Source of the DNA: Rhodococcus rhodochrous
Lineage (GTDB): Bacteria > Actinomycetota > Actinomycetes > Mycobacteriales > Mycobacteriaceae
Assembly: GCF_900187265.1 (NCBI RefSeq)
Contig: NZ_LT906450.1
Location: 62,001 to 126,000 of the forward strand
Direction of reading: 5' to 3'
DNA: 64,000 bases
The notes below the pieces were generated by a model. That model worked only from the letters and a program-made list of their open reading frames with translations, ran no database searches and was not told the DNA's origin. The position numbers and the translations under genes were made by a program. Shown piece by piece: positions 41,074 to 49,213 of the stretch. The first letter of the stretch is position 1. Every line of letters starts with the position of its first letter.

Positions 41074-41697
41074 TCACCCCATCCACATCCGAGCACGCAG
41101 GACCGTCGCGAGATCGACCGGTAGCCGTTCGCCGCTGACGGTCGCGGTGAACACCGGAACACCGGGCCGCCGCAGGGCGACCGAAACCGCGAACATCTCG
41201 CCGGCCCGGGTGATGATGTCGATCTCGTCCGAGCGCAGCGTGTAGCAGTGCCGTCCGTTCCGGCGCGAATGGATCTCCGCGACCACGCAGGACAGTGAGC
41301 CGCTCGGATCGTGGCACCAGAACAGGTTCAGCGGATCCGATCCGAGACCGAGGCGCCGGATGTTCAGCAGCGCCGTGATCCGCCCGCCCGGAACCCGCAC
41401 CCCGTCGGCCACGAGCTGGTCCTCGACCCGCCCGCGGAAGGTGTCGGAATCGCTCGCGGCGAAGTGGTCCCACGGTTCGAACCGCATCAGCGTGCGCAGC
41501 CACCACGACGAGGGCGCCGCCTCGTCGACGTCCATGACCCAGCTGAAGCCGCGGTACTCGAGCGAGGGGGGCTCGGCCGAGCCCTGCGCGTGCCGGACGA
41601 AGGTGCGGTAGATCGCCGGCGTGACCGCCTCCCGGCCACCCGGGAACTCGACGTCGTCGCCGATCATCGCGACTGCGTGGGGAAGGTCAGGATGCAT
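41074..41697 (-). CDS. DUF1365 protein of the sigK locus
   Basis: 207 residues. Family features are LNIRRLGLGSDPLNLFWCHDPSGSLSCVVAEIHSRRNGRHCYTL. The same family (Rv0448c) lies upstream of sigK in M. tuberculosis, next to a cyclopropane-synthase-like gene (ufaA1) that is absent here. Its function is unknown but probably involves lipid or envelope chemistry. It overlaps the upstream hydrolase gene by 11 nt. Confidence 0.82.
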   Translation of the reverse strand: MHPDLPHAVAMIGDDVEFPGGREAVTPAIYRTFVRHAQGSAEPPSLEYRGFSWVMDVDEAAPSSWWLRTLMRFEPWDHFAASDSDTFRGRVEDQLVADGVRVPGGRITALLNIRRLGLGSDPLNLFWCHDPSGSLSCVVAEIHSRRNGRHCYTLRSDEIDIITRAGEMFAVSVALRRPGVPVFTATVSGERLPVDLATVLRARMWMG

Positions 41698-42322
41698 GGT
41701 CGTCTCCGGGGCACGTGGTCGGTTTCCCCGACAGTGTGCACGTGAGGAAATCGGCCGTGATGTCGGCCCACCAGCGCGGGTCGGTGAGGAGGAGATGTCC
41801 GGCTCCGGGCAGGGGCCGCCAGCGCGTGTTGACGCCCCGGTCTCCCGCCGCCATCGTCTGGCTCTGCGCCACCCGCGGATCGGACCGGGTGTCCTCCGTA
41901 CCGTGCGCGACCAGCAGGTGCCGGCCCGCGGGGATCAGATCGGCGTCGTCGGCCGGCCACCACGGCGCCAGGGCGACGAGCGACTCGACTCCCTGCTGGG
42001 CCGCGAGGTGCGCGATCGCCCGCGCACCCATCGCGTGCCCGACCAGCCCGAGCCGGACGTCCCCGCGGCGCCGGGTCACCGACTCGATCGCTCGCAGACC
42101 GTCGCGGACCGGGCTCATGTGGTCGTCGTTCCACCCGCAGTACCGGTAGTCGACGAGGTCGACCGCGATGTCGTACTTGTTCAGCCGCAGGCGCAGGGCA
42201 TCGGTGAACAGGCGCATGCGCAGCTGCGACAGATGCCACGCACGCGGCGGTGTGGTGCCGACCGGACGCCCACCGGGCAGCACGAGCACGTGAGCCGGTC
42301 GGAGATCCTCGACGTTGTCCAT
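41687..42322 (-). CDS. Alpha/beta-hydrolase-fold protein lacking the nucleophile
   Basis: 211 residues. The fold is clear: LGLVGHAMGARAIAHL elbow, HGTED with Asp144, and LPGAGH with His176. The elbow residue is Ala97 (codon GCG), not Ser, so no normal serine-hydrolase activity is expected. The start is assigned to ATG 42322, 7 nt below a SigK-type -10 element; ATG 42331 overlaps that element. It is the first gene of the presumed hydrolase-DUF1365-sigK-rskA operon. Confidence 0.8.
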   Translation of the reverse strand: MDNVEDLRPAHVLVLPGGRPVGTTPPRAWHLSQLRMRLFTDALRLRLNKYDIAVDLVDYRYCGWNDDHMSPVRDGLRAIESVTRRRGDVRLGLVGHAMGARAIAHLAAQQGVESLVALAPWWPADDADLIPAGRHLLVAHGTEDTRSDPRVAQSQTMAAGDRGVNTRWRPLPGAGHLLLTDPRWWADITADFLTCTLSGKPTTCPGDDHAS

Positions 42323-42329
42323 GACCTGC

Positions 42330-42356
42330 ATTCGGAGCCGACCGTGATACGGATGG
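42330..42356 (-). promoter_or_regulatory. SigK-type promoter, minus strand (sigK operon)
   Basis: Read on the minus strand: CCATCC (42356-42351), 16 nt, CGAAT (42334-42330). The -35 is extended to CGACCCATCC and the -10 is preceded by CTC. The hydrolase ATG at 42322 would be almost the first transcribed base. This makes the sigK operon self-activating. Confidence 0.85.
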
Positions 42357-42401
42357 GTCGAACACCGGATACCGATCCGAAAAAAATTCTTTCGATCCGA
42401 C

Positions 42402-42428
42402 CCATCCGCACCGCCCCGGGGATCGAAT
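42402..42428 (+). promoter_or_regulatory. SigK-type promoter, plus strand (fasciclin-lipocalin)
   Basis: CCATCC (42402-42407), 16-nt spacer, CGAAT (42424-42428), again with extended CGACCCATCC. It is back to back with the opposite SigK-type promoter; 45 nt, including an A7 tract (42360-42400), separate the two -35 elements. It precedes the fasciclin lipoprotein by 66 nt. Confidence 0.85.
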
Positions 42429-42494
42429 GCTCAGTGACACACCTGGTCGACGTGGCCGTTTCTCCGGTCACGGCATACGAAGGGAACCACGATC

Positions 42495-43166
42495 ATGAAC
42501 ATCACTGCGCGCAAGAGCATGGCCGCCGTCGGAATCGGTGCGATGTCCCTCCTGGGTGTCGCTGCGTGTTCCGACGATTCGGGAAGCGACACGAACGAGA
42601 CCACGATGGAAGAAACCGTCGAGGAGACCATCGTCGAGGAAACCACCACTGCCGCAACGGGAACCGCTGCTCCGGCCTCCGGCCCCGTCGGCCCGGGCTG
42701 CGCCGACTACGTCGCCGCGAACCCGACGGGCCCGTCGTCCGTCGAGGAACTCGCGAACCAGCCCGTCGCCGAGGCAGCCGGAAACGTGCCGATCCTGACC
42801 ACTCTCACGCAGGCCCTGTCCGGCCAGCTCAACCCCGACGTCAACCTGGTCGAGACGCTCAACGGTGGCGAGTTCACCGTCTTCGCGCCGGTCGACGACG
42901 CGTTCGCCGCCCTGCCGCCGGAGACCGTCCAGACGCTGCAGACGGATTCGGCTCTGCTCACCGACATCCTCACCTACCACGTGGTTTCCGGTGAGCTGAC
43001 CACCGCCGACATCGCCGGCACGCAGACCACCGTCCAGGGCGGCACCGTCGAGGTCGCCGGCGAGGGCGAGATGTGGACCGTCAACGACGCCAACGTCATC
43101 TGCGGTGGCATCGAGACCGAGAACGCCACGGTGTACCTGATCGACGGCGTCCTCCAGCCCCAGTAA
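42495..43166 (+). CDS. MPT83-like fasciclin-domain lipoprotein
   Basis: 223 residues. The lipoprotein signal ends GVAAC (Cys25), followed by a Glu/Thr-rich linker (30-55) and a single FAS1 domain (about 85-222) with [15 protein letters not shown] and [12 protein letters not shown]. tuberculosis MPT83 and MPT70 have the same architecture and are the main SigK targets, so the family, the adjacent promoter and the locus agree. Fasciclin domains mediate surface adhesion or protein contacts. Confidence 0.92.
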   Translation: MNITARKSMAAVGIGAMSLLGVAACSDDSGSDTNETTMEETVEETIVEETTTAATGTAAPASGPVGPGCADYVAANPTGPSSVEELANQPVAEAAGNVPILTTLTQALSGQLNPDVNLVETLNGGEFTVFAPVDDAFAALPPETVQTLQTDSALLTDILTYHVVSGELTTADIAGTQTTVQGGTVEVAGEGEMWTVNDANVICGGIETENATVYLIDGVLQPQ

Positions 43167-43197
43167 TCACCACCCGGTCGACGGAAAGGTAGAAGAC

Positions 43198-43788
43198 ATG
43201 CGTTGGTCCCGACACGGCGTTCGGGGGCTTGCGGCGGCGTTCGGCGCCGCCGCAGGCGCGCTCCTGTTCGCCACGCCCGCCGCCGCAGCGCCGCTCACCC
43301 CGGTTCCCGAGCTCGACGTGAACCGGTATGTGGGGCAGTGGTATCAGCTCGCCGCCAATCCGGCTCCCTACAACATCGACTGCGCTCGCGACACGACGGC
43401 GTTCTACACGCTGCTCGACGAACGCAACGTGCGCGTGGAGAACTCGTGCACCACGTTCACCGGTGATCGTCGCGGGATCACCGGGAACGCCCGCGTGAAC
43501 GACACTGCTGCACTGCACGTGTCGTTCCCGGGGGTGCCGTTCCAGGATTCGCTCGACGGACCGAGCAACTACATCGTCACGCACCTCGCGGACGATTACT
43601 CGTGGGCATTCGTCGGTGACCCGTCGCGTATCTCCGGATTCGTGCTGTCGCGTTCGCCCGTCGTCGGCGATGACGCGTGGCGCGAGATCCGGAACGTCGT
43701 CGAGGCGAGCGGGTACAACTCGTGCCTCATGCTCACCTCGCCCACCACCGAGGGACTGCAGGAGATCAAACCGCTCTGCACCGTGTAA
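43198..43788 (+). CDS. Secreted lipocalin-family protein
   Basis: 196 residues. The signal peptide is cleaved after the Ala run near residue 31. The lipocalin barrel has the first-strand GxW motif in VGQWYQLA and a C-terminal Cys (CLMLTSPTTEGLQEIKPLC) that can bridge to another Cys. Blc-type lipocalins bind fatty acids or lysophospholipids at the envelope. It lies 31 nt after the fasciclin gene with GGAAAGG upstream, so it is probably in the same SigK transcript. Confidence 0.88.
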   Translation: MRWSRHGVRGLAAAFGAAAGALLFATPAAAAPLTPVPELDVNRYVGQWYQLAANPAPYNIDCARDTTAFYTLLDERNVRVENSCTTFTGDRRGITGNARVNDTAALHVSFPGVPFQDSLDGPSNYIVTHLADDYSWAFVGDPSRISGFVLSRSPVVGDDAWREIRNVVEASGYNSCLMLTSPTTEGLQEIKPLCTV

Positions 43789-43799
43789 CTCTCGGGGCG

Positions 43800-43847
43800 A
43801 TCGGGGTGGTGTGTGGATCCGGAGGAAGATCCTCACACCACCCCGAT
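43800..43847. terminator. Long hairpin I between convergent transcription units
   Basis: Left arm ATCGGGGTGGTGTG, a T/T mismatch, then GGATC; the right arm is fully complementary around an 8-nt loop. About 19 paired bases. It sits 11 nt after the lipocalin stop. Confidence 0.75.
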
Positions 43848-43876
43848 TCGTCGTACCGAGAACATCCGCTCACGAA

Positions 43877-43916
43877 TTCGCCATCCGCTACAGCAATTGC
43901 TGCAGCGGATGGCGAA
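43877..43916. repeat. Long palindrome II (40 nt, one mismatch)
   Basis: Arms TTCGCCATCCGCT/AGCGGATGGCGAA, one A/C mismatch, then the self-complementary centre CAGCAATTGCTG with no loop. It lies just before the minus-strand SDR stop. It is probably the terminator of that operon or a cruciform-forming protein site. Confidence 0.7.
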
Positions 43917-43933
43917 GAACGTAGCGGATCGCT

Positions 43934-45400
43934 CTAGCGGCGGCCGGCCGTGCCCGCGATGTTCTCGAGCATCCCCCGGAAGATGATGCCGTGGAACGGG
44001 ACGAGCACGTACCAGTAGAGGCGGCCGGCGATCCCGCGCGGGAAGAAGATCGCCCGTTGGTGCACACGCGACCGGCCCGACTCCAGCGGTTCGACCCTCC
44101 ATTCGAGCCACGCCCCACCGGGTGCCCGCATCTCCGCGCGCAGACGCAGCAGAGTTGGGCGTTCGATCAGTTCGACGCGCCAGAAGTCCAGGGCATCGCC
44201 GGTGTGCAGGGTCTTCGGATCGCGGCGACCCCGGTCGAGACCGACGCCGCCGACGAAACGGTCGAGCCAGCCCCGGATCGTCCACGCCAACGGGAAGGAG
44301 TACCACCCGTTCTCGCCACCGATGCTCTCGACGACGGCGAAGACCTTCTCCGGAGACGAATCCGACTCGAGCGACCGCTCGTCGGTGAAGACGACCTCCC
44401 CCGCCCAGTCCGGGTCGGACGGAAGCGGATCGGCGGGTGCGCCGACCGGGGACGCGTTCGTCCACGTCGTCTCGACCTCTCCCCGCTCGATGCGGCCGAG
44501 GGCGAGCCGGACGGCGTCGCGATAGCCGGTGAGACCGGATTCCGGTGGAGGGATGATCGAGTCGATGTCGTGGTTGCGCATCACCGCGTCGGTCGACAGC
44601 GACTCGAGGAGCGCGCGACCGAGAGGCGGAGGAATCGGTGTCACCAGGCCGATCCACAGGCCCGCGAGCTTCGGGGTGAGGACGGGCAGGACGAGGATCC
44701 GGCGTTTCGTCAGACCGGCGACCTCCGAGTACTGCTGCATCATCTCGCCGTACCGCAGGACGTCGGGTCCACCGATGTCGTAGGTGCCGCTGCGGGGGAG
44801 GGATGCATCGGCGGCGGCGAGCAGGTAGTGCAGGACGTCGCGTACCGCGATGGGCTGGATCCGGTTGTTCACCCAGCGCGGGGTGGTCATGACGGGGAGC
44901 CGGTTGCTCAGGTGCCGGATCATCTCGAACGACGCCGAACCCGAACCGATCACGACGCCGGCCTGCAGCACGAGCGTCGGTACACCGGAATCCATCAGGA
45001 TGCGTCCGACCTGGGCGCGTGAATACAGGTGCGGCGAGAGATCACCCGACTCCGGGTGCAGCCCGCCGAGGTACACGATGCGGGAGACACCGTTGTCCCG
45101 TGCCGCGTCGGCGACGTTCTGCGCCGCCCGCTTCTCCGCGTCGACGAATTCGTCGCGGCCACCCATCGAATGCACCAGGTAGTACACGACGTCGATGTCG
45201 CGACACGCCTCGTGCAGCGATTCCGCGTCGTCGAGGTCGCCGCGGACGATCTCGACGTCGTCCGCCCACGGCACGTCGCGCAGCTTGTCGGGGCTGCGCG
45301 CGAGCACCCGTACCCGGTAACCCGCGTCGAGCAGGCGCGGAGCGAGCCGGCCACCGATGTAGCCGGTCGCTCCGGTGACCAGGACACGCTTTCCGCTCAC
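43934..45400 (-). CDS. NAD(P)-binding SDR fused to a DUF2867 domain
   Basis: 488 residues. Residues 1-290 form an atypical SDR (KRVLVTGATGYIGGRL, DAESLHEACRDIDVVYYLVHSMGG). The C-terminal DUF2867 part (about 330-488) has FFPRGIAGRLYWYVLVPFHGIIFRGML. This fusion is widespread in actinobacteria and has no established reaction. GTG 45400 has GGAGGAG upstream and overlaps the preceding stop by 4 nt (GTGA), so it is coupled to the TIGR01777 gene. Confidence 0.87.
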   Translation of the reverse strand: MSGKRVLVTGATGYIGGRLAPRLLDAGYRVRVLARSPDKLRDVPWADDVEIVRGDLDDAESLHEACRDIDVVYYLVHSMGGRDEFVDAEKRAAQNVADAARDNGVSRIVYLGGLHPESGDLSPHLYSRAQVGRILMDSGVPTLVLQAGVVIGSGSASFEMIRHLSNRLPVMTTPRWVNNRIQPIAVRDVLHYLLAAADASLPRSGTYDIGGPDVLRYGEMMQQYSEVAGLTKRRILVLPVLTPKLAGLWIGLVTPIPPPLGRALLESLSTDAVMRNHDIDSIIPPPESGLTGYRDAVRLALGRIERGEVETTWTNASPVGAPADPLPSDPDWAGEVVFTDERSLESDSSPEKVFAVVESIGGENGWYSFPLAWTIRGWLDRFVGGVGLDRGRRDPKTLHTGDALDFWRVELIERPTLLRLRAEMRAPGGAWLEWRVEPLESGRSRVHQRAIFFPRGIAGRLYWYVLVPFHGIIFRGMLENIAGTAGRR

Positions 45401-46761
45401 GACTCCTCCAGGATGTGGCCGAGTTGATGACGCAGCGACGCTTCGAGATCGGGACGCCGGAAGCGGTGCCCGGCGTCGATCAACGCCTTCGGGACGACGA
45501 ACTGGTCGGCCTGGGCCACCTCGCGCGCGCCCTCGTCGCCGAGCAGCAATCGCGGGCCGAAACCGGGGACGGGCAGCAGTGCGGGACGGTGCAGCACCGA
45601 CGCCAGTACCCGGGTGTATTCCTCGTTTCGGACCGATTGTGGTGCAACGGCGTTCACCGGTCCGGTCAGAGCGGGATCGGTGAGGGCGCGGTGGTAGACC
45701 TCGAGGAGGTCGTCGATGTCGATCCAGGAGAACCACTGCCGACCGTCACCGAGCCGGCCCCCGAGACCGCTCGCGAACAGCGGCCGCATCAACTGCAGTG
45801 TTCCGCCGCGGGGTGTCTGGACGATGCCGGTGCGCACGTGCACGACCCGCAGGCCCCTCTTCTCCGCGGGATGTGCTGCGGCCTCCCAGTCGGCGACGAC
45901 GTCGGCGAGGAAACCCGTTCCACGGGATGCGTTCTCGTCGAGTGGTGTGTCACCCCGGTCGTAGCCGTAGAGACCGATCGCGGATGCGGAGACGAAGGTC
46001 GCGGGACCGTTGGGTGTGCTCGCGGCGAGTTCGGCGAGTCGGCGTGTCGGTTCGATGCGGCTGTCGCGGATCGCGGCCTTGTGGGAGTCGGTGAACCGTC
46101 CCGCGATCGACGCGCCCGCCAGGTGGACGACGGCGTCGACGCCTTCGAGTAGGTCGGGCGCCGGATCCTGCGGGTCCCAGCGTCGTTCGTCGGGCCCTTG
46201 CGGTTGCCGGCGCACCAGGCGGACGACCTGGTAGCCGCCCGTGGACAGGAAGGCTGTCAGGGCGGTACCGACGAGTCCGCTCGATCCGGTCACCGCGACC
46301 GTCGCCGGCCGGATGCCCTGCGCGTGCGACCAGCGGTGGCTCGCGAGATCGTCGGCGAGCTGGCGGTGCCGGTAGCGGAAGGTCTGGGTGAGGAAACGAC
46401 CCGGTACCGGTGTGTCGACGCGATCGGTGACGCGGGTACGAAATTCGTCGACGACGTCGAAACGATGCTCGTGGCGCCACGAGCCGATGACGGTGGCGGG
46501 GCGCGACAACAGGCCGTCGTGCGAGAGTTCGTCGACGAAACGTGCTGGTGGATCGTAGTCCTCGGGGCTGTGCCGGGAGATCCAGCGCAGGCCACCGGGG
46601 AGACCGAGGACGGCCGTGCCGGATTCGAGGGAGTCGGCCTCGGCGACGACGTTCATCGGTTGCCAGGGTGGGATCAGGCGGAGGATGGCGCCGGGCCGGG
46701 AGTGCCAGTCGAACACCTCGTCGCGCGGTGCGTCGACGACGCTCGAGAATTCGATGCCCAT
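45397..46761 (-). CDS. TIGR01777-family epimerase with N-terminal SRPBCC domain
   Basis: 454 residues. Residues 1-145 form an SRPBCC/START-like domain; residues 153-450 form the extended SDR YfcH/TIGR01777 with VAVTGSSGLVGTAL, HLAGASIAGRFT and GDGRQWFSWIDIDD. Plant and bacterial relatives act in cell division or envelope functions, but the chemistry is unknown. ATG 46761 has GGAGGT 5 nt upstream. The upstream leader carries a SigK-like promoter, a 19-codon ORF and a GC hairpin. Confidence 0.88.
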   Translation of the reverse strand: MGIEFSSVVDAPRDEVFDWHSRPGAILRLIPPWQPMNVVAEADSLESGTAVLGLPGGLRWISRHSPEDYDPPARFVDELSHDGLLSRPATVIGSWRHEHRFDVVDEFRTRVTDRVDTPVPGRFLTQTFRYRHRQLADDLASHRWSHAQGIRPATVAVTGSSGLVGTALTAFLSTGGYQVVRLVRRQPQGPDERRWDPQDPAPDLLEGVDAVVHLAGASIAGRFTDSHKAAIRDSRIEPTRRLAELAASTPNGPATFVSASAIGLYGYDRGDTPLDENASRGTGFLADVVADWEAAAHPAEKRGLRVVHVRTGIVQTPRGGTLQLMRPLFASGLGGRLGDGRQWFSWIDIDDLLEVYHRALTDPALTGPVNAVAPQSVRNEEYTRVLASVLHRPALLPVPGFGPRLLLGDEGAREVAQADQFVVPKALIDAGHRFRRPDLEASLRHQLGHILEES

Positions 46762-46790
46762 GCCCTACCTCCCGTTTGCAGTGATGCTCA

Positions 46791-46838
46791 CCCGGTGGTC
46801 ACGGCGCCGGGGCGCCCGGTGGTCACGGCGCCGGAGCG
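46791..46838. repeat. Tandem duplication of a 24-nt unit
   Basis: Two adjacent copies (46791-46814 and 46815-46838) of a unit starting CCCGGTGGTCACGGCGCCGG; 23 of 24 positions agree. It lies in the leader of the TIGR01777 gene. Confidence 0.85.
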
Positions 46839-46850
46839 GACTCCGGCGCC
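46827..46850 (-). terminator. GC hairpin in the TIGR01777 leader (possible attenuator)
   Basis: GGCGCCGGAG-CGGA-CTCCGGCGCC, perfect 10-bp stem with 4-nt loop, between the 19-codon ORF and the TIGR01777 gene. There is no U tract. In transcripts from the SigK-like promoter it would precede the main gene. Confidence 0.45.
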
Positions 46851-46888
46851 GTATCCACTCAAGCAGGAAGGACGCTGATCAGGAAGGT

Positions 46889-46948
46889 TTATGCGTCGAC
46901 GAGCGGGTTGTGGATGGCCATGAAAGCTGCCTCGACGAGAGCGCGCAC
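46889..46948 (-). CDS. Possible 19-residue leader peptide
   Basis: GTG 46948 with AAAGGA 7 nt upstream opens a 20-codon frame (VRALVEAAFMAIHNPLVDA, then TAA). It lies about 50 nt below the SigK-like -10 element at 47001-47005 and upstream of a GC hairpin. It has no homologue I can name. The support is context only. Confidence 0.35.
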   Translation of the reverse strand: MRALVEAAFMAIHNPLVDA

Positions 46949-47000
46949 TGCGGTGTCCTTTCGTTGGGTGTACGGCGAACAGGTTGTCCGTCCAGAAGTT

Positions 47001-47027
47001 GTTCGGAGCACCACCACGACCGGATGG
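47001..47027 (-). promoter_or_regulatory. SigK-like promoter upstream of the TIGR01777 operon
   Basis: Minus strand: CGACCCATCC-N16-CGAAC, with CCATCC at 47027-47022 and CGAAC at 47005-47001; CTC precedes the -10. Only the last -10 base differs from the other three copies. The -35 is also the loop of an inverted repeat CACGACC-GGATG-GGTCGTG (47015-47033), which might serve as phr terminator. Confidence 0.7.
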
Positions 47028-47045
47028 GTCGTGTCGCCGACTTTT

Positions 47046-48401
47046 TCATCGGGGTGAGCGAATCCGCTCGTATCTGTCCAGAGCGACGCGACGTTCGTGT
47101 GCGTGATCGACGACCGGCTCCGGATATCCGTCCGGAGGGCCGTCGGGCAGGCTGTGCACACGAGCGCCGTCGATGCTCCGCAGTTCGGGTACCCACCTGC
47201 GCACGTATTCACCCGTCGGATCGAACTTCTCGCCCTGCCGGGTCGGATTGAACACCCGGAAGTAGGGAGCGGCGTCGGTGCCGCTTCCCGCCGTCCACTG
47301 CCAATTGTGTTGGTTGGACGCCAGATCGCCGTCCACCAGGTGCTTCATGAAATGTCGTGCCCCACGCCACCACGGCAGGTGCAGGTCCTTCGTCAGGAAC
47401 GACGCGACGATCATCCGTACCCGGTTGTGCATGACGCCCTCGGCGAGGAGCTGCCGCATCCCGGCGTCGACGATCGGGAATCCCGTCCGGCCCTCGCACC
47501 ACGCGGCGAACAGGGCGTCGGCGTCGGGTCCGGAATCGTAGGTGATGGCGTCGAAGTCGTTGTTGTAGTTGGTCCGGGCGGTCTCGGGTCGCTGGAACAG
47601 GACGTCGGCGTAGAAGTCGCGCCACGCCAGTTCGCTGCGGAAGGTGACGGCCCCGTCGTCCGACCGGTTCCTCATGTCGTGCAGCAGGGTCCGCGGATGG
47701 ATGCAGCCGAATTTCAGATAGGGAGACAGGCCGCTCGCGCCGTCGAAGGCCGGCCGGTCGCGGTCGGTGGCGTACCGCTCGAGCCCGTCGTCGAGGAATT
47801 CGTGCCACCGTTCCAGCGCGGCCGCCTCACCGGCCGGCGGTAAGGGTTCGTCGCCGGCCTCGGGAATCGGCAGGCGTGCGGAGTAGCCGCTCGGGTCGAC
47901 CCAGTCGGCGGTGTCCGGTCCGGTCGCCGCGGGTGTGTGCCATCCGTGGTCTTTCCAGGCGCGGCGGAAGGCCGAGAACACCTTGTATGCAGTGCCGTCG
48001 GGTTTCGTCACGCGGCCCGGCGTGACGGCGTAGGGCGAGCCGGTGGCTACCAACGGAACGTCGCCGAGCGCCTCGGCGACCGCCCGGTCGCGTCGCGTGC
48101 CGTAGGGGCCGTGGTCGGAGCTGATGTGAACCGCGGTCGCATCGAACTCGGCGGCGACCTGCGGCACCAGCGTCACCGGGTCTCCCTCGACGACGAGCAG
48201 TTGTCCGCCGAGATCCCGGTCGAGGGCTCGCAGGCATCCCATGAGGAAGTCGCGCCGGCGGGCCCCGGACGGACGGAGCAGCGCGTCGTCGAGGACGAAC
48301 AGGGCGAGGACCTCGTCGGCGGCCTCGGTGGCGGAGAGCAGGGTGGGCAGATCGTTCAGTCGGAGATCACGACGGAACCAGATGATGCTGGGGCGGGCCA
48401 T
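47046..48401 (-). CDS. phr: Deoxyribodipyrimidine photolyase
   Basis: 451 residues; light-driven repair of cyclobutane pyrimidine dimers. The N-terminal antenna-binding domain starts SIIWFRRDLRLND. The FAD domain has ASGLSPYLKFGCIHPRTL, GRTGFPIVDAGMRQL, MHNRVRMIVASFLTKDL and the conserved tail of NQHNWQWTAGSGTDAAPYFRVFNP with the Trp electron chain. ATG 48401 is the first start before homology. It is divergent from the S4 gene by 28 nt. Confidence 0.96.
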   Translation of the reverse strand: MARPSIIWFRRDLRLNDLPTLLSATEAADEVLALFVLDDALLRPSGARRRDFLMGCLRALDRDLGGQLLVVEGDPVTLVPQVAAEFDATAVHISSDHGPYGTRRDRAVAEALGDVPLVATGSPYAVTPGRVTKPDGTAYKVFSAFRRAWKDHGWHTPAATGPDTADWVDPSGYSARLPIPEAGDEPLPPAGEAAALERWHEFLDDGLERYATDRDRPAFDGASGLSPYLKFGCIHPRTLLHDMRNRSDDGAVTFRSELAWRDFYADVLFQRPETARTNYNNDFDAITYDSGPDADALFAAWCEGRTGFPIVDAGMRQLLAEGVMHNRVRMIVASFLTKDLHLPWWRGARHFMKHLVDGDLASNQHNWQWTAGSGTDAAPYFRVFNPTRQGEKFDPTGEYVRRWVPELRSIDGARVHSLPDGPPDGYPEPVVDHAHERRVALDRYERIRSPR

Positions 48402-48429
48402 GGATCCAGTGTCGGGGACAATGGGTGCC

Positions 48430-48651
48430 ATGTCCGACGCATTCGATGTACCGATCCGCGACGAGTCGATCCGGCTCGGTCAGTTCCTCAAGCTCGCAAG
48501 CCTCATCGAATCGGGTGCGGAGGCCAAGGAAGTGATCGCCGACGGGCTGGTGTCGGTCAACGGTGAGGTGGAGGTGCGTCGCGGCCGTCAGCTGAAGGTG
48601 GGTGATGTGGTGGAGATCGCCGGGGCGAGCGCGCGGGTCGCGCACGAATAG
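48430..48651 (+). CDS. S4-domain RNA-binding protein (YbcJ-like)
   Basis: 73 residues, almost entirely one S4 domain: IRLGQFLKLASLIESGAEAKEVIADGLVSVNGEVEVRRGRQLKVGDVVEI. Small stand-alone S4 proteins bind structured RNA and are tied to ribosome assembly or quality control. ATG 48430 has no strong ribosome site. It converges with rraA. Confidence 0.88.
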   Translation: MSDAFDVPIRDESIRLGQFLKLASLIESGAEAKEVIADGLVSVNGEVEVRRGRQLKVGDVVEIAGASARVAHE

Positions 48652-48676
48652 CGGGTCGACCCGCGCGCTCGGGTGA

Positions 48677-49165
48677 TCAGTTCTCGCCGCGGACGACGAC
48701 GCCGTCGGAGTCGCTGTAGACGATCTCGCCCGGGTTGAACGTCACGCCCCCGATCTCGACGGGCACGTTCTTCTCGCCGGAGCCGGTCTGGGTGCTCTTG
48801 CGCGGGTTGGTGCCGAGGGCCTTGATGCCGATGTCGAGCGTGCGCAGGATCGCGGAGTCGCGGACAGCGCCGTTGACGATGACCCCGGCCCAGCCGTTGT
48901 CGACACCGCGACCGGCGATGATGTCGCCGACGAGTGCGGTGTGGATGCTGCCGCCGCCGTCGACGACGAGCACGCCGCCGTTGCCCGGCTCGGAGAGGGT
49001 CTGCTTGACGAGCAGGTTGTCCTGGAAGCAGCGGATGGTGGTGATGGGACCGACGAACTCGGCGCGGCCACCGAACTGGATGAACTGCGTGTCGCAGCTG
49101 CGGATGTCCGGGCCGATCTCGTCGGCGAGGTCTGCAGTGGCTGTGAAGGCAGGGGCGTCACTCAT
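48677..49165 (-). CDS. rraA: RraA-family protein (RNase E regulator-like / HMG aldolase fold)
   Basis: 162 residues. The RraA/MenG-like fold has [42 protein letters not shown] and the conserved [14 protein letters not shown]. Family members either inhibit RNase E or act as 4-hydroxy-4-methyl-2-oxoglutarate / oxaloacetate lyases; sequence alone does not separate these. Asp and Arg of VNGAVRDS, which bind metal and substrate, are present. Start is ATG 49165. Confidence 0.87.
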   Translation of the reverse strand: MSDAPAFTATADLADEIGPDIRSCDTQFIQFGGRAEFVGPITTIRCFQDNLLVKQTLSEPGNGGVLVVDGGGSIHTALVGDIIAGRGVDNGWAGVIVNGAVRDSAILRTLDIGIKALGTNPRKSTQTGSGEKNVPVEIGGVTFNPGEIVYSDSDGVVVRGEN

Positions 49166-49213
49166 GGTGCGAGGATAAGCGGGCGCAGTTCCCCGCACGG
49201 TGGGGAGGTCCGG

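Noticed and set aside
41081-41110. CCATCC near the end of the DUF1365 gene as another SigK promoter
   Set aside because: No CGAAT-like element lies 16 nt downstream, and it points away from sigK.
48651-48664. GCGGGTCGACCCGC palindrome after the S4 gene as a terminator
   Set aside because: It has no loop of its own, would form only a short stem, and short GC palindromes are common at this base composition.
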